Positions 56,805-64,000 of a DNA stretch of 64,000 nucleotides are shown piece after piece. Each line of letters starts with the position of its first letter. Position 1 is the stretch's first letter. Source of the stretch: Massospora cicadina (Eukaryota; Entomophthoromycota; Entomophthoromycetes; Entomophthorales; Entomophthoraceae); NCBI GenBank assembly GCA_022478985.1, contig JAKSZP010017423.1, positions 32,742 through 96,741 on the forward strand, written 5' to 3'. The notes beneath the pieces were generated by a model. The model was not told the origin of the DNA. It made no database searches and saw nothing but the letters and a program-made list of their open reading frames with translations. The position numbers and the translations under genes are program-made.

Positions 56805-57256
56805 CGCCAGAAACTTGGCCTGGTTAACAAAAGTTTATGTAAGAACGCTGCCATTTTTCAGGGTTGATAATTCAACTCTGTCATTAACTCTCAACCTACT
56901 GTGTTAATTCAGGCTCTTTTAAACCCAGTAATTAATTCCAAGGTTGATAAGGCAATGGGTGCATCTTCACACCCTACCAAAAACCACATTATCAACTATA
57001 GATATTTTAGGTCTTATTACTTTGATGGTTTCATCTAGAAATCACTTTTTCTGGCACCTTCCCATTTGAGAACGGCTCCCTTGGCGGCCTCTGCTCCCCC
57101 TATGAAACCTTCTGCCCTAGACTTGCTGGTGGCTCAAAGTTGTTTTATGCTCTCTCCTCAGTCAGATAAACCTGAAGTTCAATTGAATTATTGTGGCCTC
57201 AGTGCCCTCGTGCAATGTGATACCAGGTTCCATTTAATACAGTATAAAAGTAACTG
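56805..57256 (+). pseudogene. Old ORF relic, right side of the Y insertion
   Basis: Continues 44041-44357: RQKLGLVNKSLCKNAAIFQG, two stops, then SQPTVLIQALLNPVINSKVD, and the open frame 57066-57257 (MRTAPLAASAPPMKPSALDL). Looks like a gag-type region. The protease scrap at 58520-58740 could be the same old element. Confidence 0.35.
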
Positions 57257-57290
57257 AGGCAGGTCAACCTTGAAATAAATATACCGCGCA
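57257..57290 (+). other. Weak match to the LINE-A/SINE tail
   Basis: GGCAGGTCAACCTTGAAATAAATA resembles the tail at 59138-59162 (CCAGGTCAGCCCACCTTAAATAAAA). Too short to be certain. Confidence 0.3.
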
Positions 57291-57299
57291 AAGTTTTTT

Positions 57300-57387
57300 T
57301 AGCCTGTGCTGGTTTTGAACCTGTTTTGAACAAAACCTGACCCAGAGCGGTAGCAGGAACTACCCCGCTATGCTATCCACTCCTCCC
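57300..57387 (-). other. tRNA-like pol III head (SINE candidate)
   Basis: On the minus strand a perfect A box TAGCATAGCGGG (57375-57364) is followed, 54 bases on, by a perfect B box GGTTCAAAACC (57321-57311). The spacing suits a tRNA, but the acceptor and T stems do not pair, so it is tRNA-derived rather than a tRNA gene. An A run follows at 57299-57293. Confidence 0.55.
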
Positions 57388-57390
57388 ATT

Positions 57391-58400
57391 TAATCTAATT
57401 AATTTAAAAATTGATAAAATTGGAAATGTAAACAACGTAACTGCTTTATTCAAACTAAGAATGGGTGTTGACCTCTGAGGCTACTAAGTTGTTTAAATAA
57501 ATATCTTATACTATATAAGTTAGAAATTGATAATTTTAAACTACAAGAAGTTGGTATGAGAAACTGCAATGGCATAGATCATCTTATGAAAATGTTTGGC
57601 AGAGTGGAATGGATGAGAATGCAGAAAATGTTGCTCTATAACCTTTCCTATAATGAAAATTTTCTTTTAAGGTTTTTGTAAATGTTTTACTATAAGTCTC
57701 AAGTTTTATATGGAGCTAAACTGTTAAATGATTCTACATGCAAATTGCACTTTCACCTGTGAGACCTACAAAAAATTGTATTGGGTTCAAATCCTGCTTT
57801 TTTTAAATATACAATACTACACATATGGTAAATTATTCCGCCACTGCACCGCCACTTTTGATGCGAATAACCCAAATCATAAGGAGTTCTGAGACCTTCC
57901 AATAAGGTCATCTTCCAAAGATAGAAGGGCTTAGCCTTACGGCCCTTGTTCTCATATGCCTGATATTGATCAGGTGAATTTTACCTTTGAAAAACCTTAT
58001 AACATTATGCCAATTGTTGCCCTACTCTAGGTTATAAACCCAAGGTTCAATCTGTGAAACCTGTGAAGAAGGAGAATTTGGGAAAGAACAGGGTGGATTA
58101 AAACTGGGATTTTCTACCTCCACTTTTTTAAAAAAAATTTCAGGTAAGAAAATCCCTGGGACCACAGTCCGTTAAGCCCTTATCCAATGAGGATGCCCCG
58201 CCTTCAGAGTTGCACCAAGTAATTGTGATAATGTAATATTGGTTATCCTCCACTTACTAAAGGACGTGAATCCAAGTTGGTGCCATAAGTTTTAGTAAAG
58301 CCTTATGTACAACTACTAAAAAACATAAGTTTAACAGTCAACATAAGGTGATTTCCCAGTTAAACAGGGTCTCAGTGGCCCTACCTTTTGAACCTTAATT
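57391..58400. other. Mostly featureless; isolated B-box match
   Basis: AT-rich sequence. At 57784-57794 lies GGTTCAAATCC, a perfect pol III B box followed by a T run (terminator-like), but no A box stands about 50 bases upstream. The stretch 57900-58400 may be decayed gag of the element whose protease scrap follows. Confidence 0.35.
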
Positions 58401-58760
58401 GAATTGAGCTCATTTATATGTGCTGATCTACAATCATATTTAAAGCTAGCAGATGCTCTAAATGTTTACACAGTCAATTCAGCTGATGCTTATGCTTCTA
58501 AATTCACATACATTATTATTATCATTAATAAGCATAAAGTAAGAGCTATAATGGACAGTGGATCACCAAATAATACTGTGTCACTAAATTAGTGAATAAA
58601 CTTGGTCTGGCACTAGATATTGACCATTGCAAAATTTATGGTACTGCGGGGCCCCAGATGACCACCTCGCTAGGAGCATATAATGTACTGCCACTGAGGT
58701 TTGGTTAACTAATATTTATTGGCTTAGCTATATTGATACCAAGTCAAAATTAATACTTTC
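58401..58760 (+). pseudogene. Orphan gypsy protease scrap
   Basis: INKHKVRAIMDSGSPNNTVS contains an intact retropepsin Asp-Ser-Gly. A frameshift later come NKLGLALDIDHCKIYGTAGP and TTSLGAYNVLPLRFG, matching X and Y (GTAGPN, LGAYSSLP). It belongs to a family distinct from U, V, X and Y, with no LTR or pol nearby. Confidence 0.65.
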
Positions 58761-58869
58761 ATATCAAAACTTTTTATGATGACTTATGGTATTAGGCTTA
58801 CTTTGAACCAAACGCTAGAAATACTTGAACAGCGCTTTTAATTGTACTAAACTTGGGAACTAAGGGATC

Positions 58870-59170
58870 TGCGTCTCAAAAGCAGGAGTTTTTAACCTTG
58901 CATATAAGGATAGTATAGCCTCTACCACTGCCTCCCTCAGGTTCAATCCTGGGAGATGAACTTTGGTTAGGGACATTTATGACTATGTTGGTATTGCGCA
59001 CCAATGCCCCAAACCAAGAAGTATAGCATGGTGGTCCATGGAGTTCCTGTCCTATCATACACTGTGCATGGAGGTTTTCCGGGTTTAATCCTCATTTCCC
59101 ATTTCTTTGATTCTTAATTGGTGCGGTATTATCCCCAGGTCAGCCCACCTTAAATAAAATTTTAAAAATT
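58870..59170 (+). mobile_element. SINE-like element with LINE-A tail
   Basis: Has a perfect B box GGTTCAATCC (58940-58949) and an approximate A box TAGTATAGCCTC (58911-58922), unusually close together. The body runs to 59130 and contains a second B-like GGGTTTAATCC. It ends ATCCCCAGGTCAGCCCACC followed by TTAAATAAAATTTTAAAA, the same 3' end as LINE-A at 2785-2825. Confidence 0.55.
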
Positions 59171-59712
59171 AAAAGGATGGTATAGTGTCAATTGAGTGTC
59201 ACTGGATTTTAGCTGCACTTGGCGATTGCCTGCTTAAGTTATGGACCCTAAGGGTGTTCCGCTGAGGGCTAATTGTAATCTAAACACTCCAACATGCCAT
59301 CAACTTATAATGGGGACTAAAATTAGCCTGGAGATCTCCAATGATTATACAGCGAAATATTAGCGCTGTTTTGTCACTCTGATCTATAAGCCTTCACTGC
59401 GCAGGATTTATCTTTCCCAACCATGACGAAATTCAGGTACTTCTGGATAATCTATATATAAATATACTCTTTAGTTAAAGTGACATAATAACCATTGCTT
59501 TTGTGCATTTTTAGAGGTTGATTAAGCACAAAATATAAAAAATTTGGTACCTTTGAGGAACTAGGCCTGAACAGCAATACCAATCAATCTGTTTGTCCTT
59601 TGGTACCTCATGAAAGCATATTGGGGTTAACATAGGAGGAGAAGGACCAAGCCTTGTACTTTTTAACAGATACTAAATTATGTTTGTGCAGGAAGACCTT
59701 GACTTGGGTTGT
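59171..59712. other. Unassigned sequence
   Basis: May include further remains of the gypsy polyprotein whose protease is at 58550 (frames near 59230-59450), but no motif is secure. Confidence 0.35.
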
Positions 59713-60160
59713 TGTTATATTTATGGGTTTTGTTGATTGTTCACGGCTGATAACCCCTAAATTGATTAACTGCACAGGTTCAGTGTTGTGCAATTCTCCG
59801 CATTGTCTGATAATAACATGTATTCATCTGATAATAGTATGAAGACTAGCATCCATAGTTGAAAATCACTAGTATTGGGTCCAACGCTTGACCAGTATTT
59901 CTCCTTGAAATACTTAAGAAGTCCTCAATAGGGATTTGTTCCCTTATACCGTTTAACTTGATCCACGCTTAAATCCTCTTTTACGGCTTCTCTCTGGTGA
60001 CAAAAAGTTGGCAGCAATCCCTGATTCAGCTCAACTTCTCTTCCTTGGATCCACGCTCAGATCTTACTCTTTATCCTAAGGATTCTCCAATTAAAGCACA
60101 CAGAAATAATTTCCTTGAAGCAGAATAGAACTAATAATGGATTCTGGTAAAGTGTTCTGT
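59713..60160 (-). repeat. U LTR fragment, about 450 bp
   Basis: Homologous to 5667-6080, 27990-28400 and 41850-42210 (shared phrases AACTGCACAGGTT, GTATGAAGACTA, AACTTGATCCACGCTTA, TTAAAGCACACAGAAATAA). No primer site or PPT adjacent, so it is a broken solo fragment. Confidence 0.7.
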
Positions 60161-60365
60161 ATATTTGTGTGTCTTCTTGAACCTTCTTCTCTTCTCTCAT
60201 AAGATATATGAAGGGATATTAATATTATTGATAAGGCTTCATAGACAATTGGTTGTTTTTTCCCTCGCAAATCTCACTTTTAAAATTTAAAGTGATTAGT
60301 ACAAGTCCAGAGAGAACATTCGCCTTCCTGTGGAAATTTTGCAGCTATAGAGCAGTACACCACAG
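60161..60365. other. No recognisable feature
   Basis: Short spacer between the U LTR fragment and the right-hand ORF relic. Confidence 0.4.
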
Positions 60366-61350
60366 TCATAACACTTCATGTAAATAGGTCTTTCCACCTG
60401 TTTGTGAGAAGCACAAAGAAACAGATGGCTTGCTTGTGCCGAATACAAATTTAATTATGAAGTGCGCCAAGATGGACGCGCCATCTGGACGACTTCTTGC
60501 TGAAAAAGGCCCCAATACCAAATTAGCTATGCAATCAACCAAAAAACGATTGAACGCGACCAAAAACCACGTTAATCTAGTGACAAGCATGGAAAATGTA
60601 ACAGACTCCCAGGATCAGTTTCCACCAAAAACTAGATGATCAACGCCACCCTTGGGGAGTGAGAAGCAATGCCAAGAACAGCGGCATTATGATATTCTCC
60701 ATTGAACCTCAATTAAGTGAGGGGATTGGGGCCTTGCAGGGAAAACACTTTTTTGAAAAAAAAAACAAAAAAGCTTGATGAAGTTGTGGTTGGATCAGAT
60801 ACAAAATCCAATTTAACCAGCGAAAGCCAAGGGCCCAGTTCATCTAGACAACAACAAAAAAAATTTCACAACTGAGTAGAAAATACTCAACAACACTCAA
60901 GACAATTGCCCAAAAAAATACATTGGAGACCAGTCCCAACAATGACCAGTCAGGGGGAGAACGGTCCTTGACCATGATTGAACAGGCAAACTGAGCAAAA
61001 TGTTGGGCATAATTCCTGAAGAACCATTGGGCGCAATTCCTGACAAATCCAAGTTGGCAGTGGGGCCAAAATCAGCACAGAATCAATCGGTGAATTAGAG
61101 CAACCTGTCAGGGATAATCCTCAACAAACCATTGGGCGCAATCCCACAAATCCAAGTTGACAGCGGGTGCAAAATCAGCCTAGAATTAATCATTGAATCA
61201 GAGCGAACTGGTTGGAATCATCCCCATCAGGGATGAAGGAGTATCTTGCACTAAATATAAAGGATTGGACACCTATAAAAGTTCACCTAAAAAGTTAAAA
61301 TACTACTGGAAGGGACCAAAACCCTGACAGCGGTTAAGTCGGTGACCAGA
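60366..61350 (+). pseudogene. N-terminal part of the right-end ORF relic, with tandem duplication
   Basis: Reads with interruptions as a hydrophilic, Lys/Asn/Thr-rich protein (60430-60639: MKCAKMDAPSGRLLAEKGPN, KKRLNATKNHVN). At 61009-61113 and 61114-61215 the same segment occurs twice (EEPLGAIPDKSKLAVG, then NKPLGAIP), 105 and 102 bp long. I do not recognise the family from this part; the downstream zinc knuckle suggests a retroelement Gag or ORF1. Confidence 0.4.
61009..61215 (+). repeat. Two-unit tandem duplication of about 105 bp
   Basis: Both units share ACCATTGGGCGCAAT and AAATCCAAGTTG, AAAATCAGC and an AAT-rich end. Unit lengths of 105 and 102 keep the reading frame, so the duplication probably arose while the protein was coding. 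Confidence 0.65.
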
Positions 61351-61569
61351 GCCACAATAAAGTACACCCCCATCCAGAAGGACATGATAGCCCACCGTAG
61401 AGTGTCTTCACATAAAAGTAAGCAATGGGAGGCCCTACAGTCCCATATTCAATGGCAACACAATGGTCATCAAAAGCATCATGCTGGCCATCACTGCCAT
61501 TGTCACAGATTCCGTGAGCAGCATCACCCAAATATTTCTCAGGATGGCAATGCTCTTCAAGGCGTCATG

Positions 61570-63130
61570 GATCTGAACTTAAGATGCCCTTGAATGGATG
61601 AAACTCCCCCTGGAGCATAAAGTGATCAAAGCTGCAGTTCAAGAAAGTCTAAAGCTGGTGGACTTGAAGGCTTAGATGGAATCTGGTATTTACCTCCTTA
61701 ATGCAATGGAATACAATAAAGCCAGTATATCAGTGAGATTCGCCCAAGCTGTTGGGAGCTCGGGACTCACTCTAATGGAACTATCTGATTATGCAAAACT
61801 TTCCCCCCAATGTTTTGACTGCCCTCAAATGTGCCTAACATATCATTCTAGTTGACACCGTTCTGGAATAGTATAACACCACATTCTCCCCAGAGGAGGC
61901 ATTGCCATGGATTGCAGCTGGGTTCAAGGCCACAGAGGCCCTACACTTGTCATACACCTGAATCCTGCCAGCCACTGCATCCAACCTGATGAAGGCAGGC
62001 TGGACGAAGGAGAAGGCAGTGAAGTGGGGACTTTTCCGGGATTGGTCACCAAAAGAGGCCATTAACTGGTCCGCCAACAGATTCACCCCATTGGAAATGA
62101 AGTACTGGTTCCACGTGGGAGCCAGTATCAACCAATTTTCGTGAATGGGCGGATCTGGGAGGCATGGAATCCATAACGAAACCCTCTGAGGCCGACCTTT
62201 CCCAATCATGAAATGGGAACTCTGGCGCGACATTGCCACACTAGCCAAAGCTGCAGACTGGGACGCAGCGGGGTTCACCTCAGAGTCAGCCCAACTGTGG
62301 ATGGAACATGAGATTTCACCACAGGCGGCATCAGCAAGAAAAGGGGTCATGACCCCAGACCAGAGCTGAGAATGGCTCAAAGTTGGGATCTGAATCAAAC
62401 CATCCGGGATTGAAAGCAGTCATTCCTGGAATTGACAGTAGCTGCCCCATATGCCGCTGAAGGTTTCACCCCTTATGAAGCCTTCCAGTGGTGCGAGGTG
62501 GAAGTTTCAGCTGCCATGGCACAAATTTTCACAGACAGTGGATGGAACAGCGTTACAGTATGGGACTGGTGCCAGTGTAGTTTGATTATGCTGGAGGCCC
62601 TCCAGAACTACCTGCACCCAACGTGCGGCCCAGAATCCGCCCTCAAATGGTACTGACTGGGATTTTTGCTAAAGGATGCCCTCGAGTGGCAAAACCTTGA
62701 GATTGGAGCACAAATAGTTAGGATCATTAACCACCACAGTATCATCATATGCCTGATCAAAGTGTTTCGCAATTGGGGATTTATCCTAGATGAGTCAGTA
62801 AGCTGGATAATGTAGGGGAAACCCCCGCCTAAGTACTCAAACATAGAACAAAATCAAAGTTGTATAGTGTAGCTGCAGCCCATACTGACGATAACACATG
62901 GAATAGGCTGGAAGCCATATTGAATACATCCACCAACTAATCAGCGGAGGCTTCACAGACCGCCAAGTGCCTAATTCATATCTAAAGGATGCAATCTGAA
63001 TCAACCTGCAGCTAGTGGAGGAGGAGTGGTCCAACTTGATAATGTCAGTTTATCATGAGCTCGATGAGGTACTAGTGGGAGGGGACTTCAACCATCACTG
63101 GGTAACTGAACGGGGCTATATTTTGATATC
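61570..63130 (+). pseudogene. Trp-centred helical repeat region of the right-end ORF
   Basis: From 61851 to 62410 one frame runs with six stops and no frameshift and shows a recurring pattern W-x3-G-[FW]-[TS]-x2-x-A-x2-W: FSPEEALPWIAAGFKATEAL, MKAGWTKEKAVKWGLF, DWSPKEAINWSANRFTPLEM, AADWDAAGFTSESAQLW. It continues in another frame at 62432-62656 (AAEGFTPYEAFQWCEVEVS, FTDSGWNSVTVWDW) and again near 62670-62810 (DALEWQNLEIGAQIV, RNWGFILDESVSWI). A copy of the DALEW unit occurs upstream at 61590. Probably an alpha-helical repeat module; function unknown. Confidence 0.55.
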
Positions 63131-63700
63131 ATGATTCATGGTGAATTGGACTTAAAAAACTCCTCGAGATCAGAATGAAATATAAAGGAGTCTATCTGAG
63201 AATGGAACCAACTAGGTACGCTAACCAAACTGCACGGTGGGTGACATTCCAAAACCTCCTGACTGATTGGGAAAGGGACTGGGTGCACAAAGTGATCTGG
63301 ACCAGACTATCATATTATGGGGAAGTACAAGAATTTTGGCAATCTGGTGTTGATTACATCACAAAGTGCCTTCATTTCCCAAACAGTCAAAGTGCTATAT
63401 GAACCAGCACCATTGATAAGCTGAATAAAATCGCCTAATCTAGATATATCTATCTGTCTGTCCTAATCAGGGACATGTACATTGAGCAAGAAAACGTGAA
63501 GCAAGTATGCCGGTTCTGTTACCAGAATGGCCATACAATGGCTCAATGCCACCATCATAAGGGAAAGATCCCTCAAGAGTACAAATATGACCCCATCAGA
63601 GGGGTCACGAAGGTTGGGGATAAAGAATTCCTGCGATCTAAAGCCAAATAATGGATCCCACGGAACCTGATGAATATTGCAGACATGAAATGCTAACAGC
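63131..63700 (+). pseudogene. C-terminal part of the right-end ORF with CCHC zinc knuckle
   Basis: The frame 63175-63402 (MKYKGVYLRMEPTRYANQTA, WVTFQNLLTDWERDWVHKVI) is followed by 63470-63650 with CRFCYQNGHTMAQC at 63508-63549, a perfect C-x2-C-x4-H-x4-C knuckle, then HHHKGKIPQEYKYDP. Such a knuckle is usual for Gag or LINE ORF1 proteins that coat RNA. The order of a helical region, then a knuckle, then a basic tail, fits either. No pol domain is visible before the window ends. Confidence 0.6.
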
Positions 63701-64000
63701 AAGAGTTGGAACTCGCCCATAGGGAAGCATGGGAACAAGAAGCGGCCAAATGACCTAAAGCAGATGATGAGCCCTTCATCAACCCAAACCCCAAATCATA
63801 CAGAATGGATGAAGGGATGAGCCACAAACTAACGGCGCCACGCCCATCCCAAGCGTAATGGACAATCTGCGAGGAAGAACAATGGGAGAAGGTGAACCCA
63901 AAAAATCCCCAAGAAGGGACGGGCAGCAAAAGATGCCAATAAATAAAAATCTAAGCCTGACAAGTCAAAAGAGAATATGTACTTAACTTGGAAATTGTCA
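63701..64000 (+). other. Continuation of the right-end element, unassigned
   Basis: Hydrophilic broken frames (ELAHREAWEQEAAK, KPKSYRMDEGMSHKLTAP) that look like the tail of the ORF above. The element runs past the window edge. Confidence 0.35.

Noticed and set aside
57784..57794. Perfect B box GGTTCAAATCC as evidence for a tRNA gene
   Set aside because: No A box at the required distance and no cloverleaf by eye.
63040..63130. LVGGDFNHHW, reminiscent of the GGDFN motif of LINE endonucleases
   Set aside because: It lies upstream of the zinc knuckle and no other endonuclease motif (such as the SDH end) is nearby. Probably chance.

Overview
This window looks like intergenic chromosomal DNA from a eukaryote with a large, repeat-rich genome. 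I found no host protein gene, rRNA or intact tRNA. Nearly everything I can name is a retroelement in some state of decay: Ty3/gypsy-type LTR retrotransposons, non-LTR retrotransposons (LINEs), SINE-like pieces and one MITE-like insertion. The LINE reverse transcriptase resembles the L1-like elements I know from early-diverging fungi, and one LTR family has an integrase chromodomain (a chromovirus). A zygomycete-type fungus with a bloated genome is therefore my best guess, but an animal cannot be excluded. Bacteria and archaea are excluded by the element types.

Layout. 1-2825: 3' part of LINE family A on the + strand. 3370-4875: relic of a related LINE (ORF1 plus a family A tail). 5667-42895: two minus-strand copies of gypsy family U (U1 and U2) arranged LTR-internal-LTR-internal-LTR(truncated), sharing the central LTR. 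U1 has been hit by (a) gypsy V, 12501-24566, bounded by a perfect 5-bp target duplication (ACCGC); (b) LINE family B, about 25795-27650, in gag; (c) chromovirus Z2, 28479-34533, in its upstream LTR. V in turn carries X, an internally deleted gypsy (18331-22705), in its gag, and a 1155-bp solo LTR (23173-24327, target duplication ATTGG) in its upstream LTR. 42896-44357: no recognisable feature, then an old ORF relic. 44363-56799: gypsy Y on the + strand with a perfect target duplication (AGTTT), split by chromovirus Z (49374-55336). 56805-60300: older relics, including a gypsy protease scrap, SINE-like sequences with pol III boxes and a fragment of the U LTR. 60340-64000: a decayed + strand ORF with a short tandem duplication, a run of Trp-centred helical repeats and a CCHC zinc knuckle.

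The elements do not form a pathway. They form a nested stack that can be dated by who interrupts whom: U is older than V, which is older than X and the solo LTR; U is older than LINE-B and Z2; an old relic is older than Y, which is older than Z. Every pol gene is broken by stops and frameshifts, so nothing here looks autonomously active. Families V, X, Y and U share nearly the same tRNA primer-binding site, so they form one lineage; Z/Z2 is separate. The most unusual items are the Trp-repeat/CCHC ORF at the right end, two tiny LINE-tail insertions (19 and 36 bp) that still carry 12-16 bp target duplications, SINE-like sequence sharing the LINE-A tail, and the patchy divergence between the two Y LTRs.
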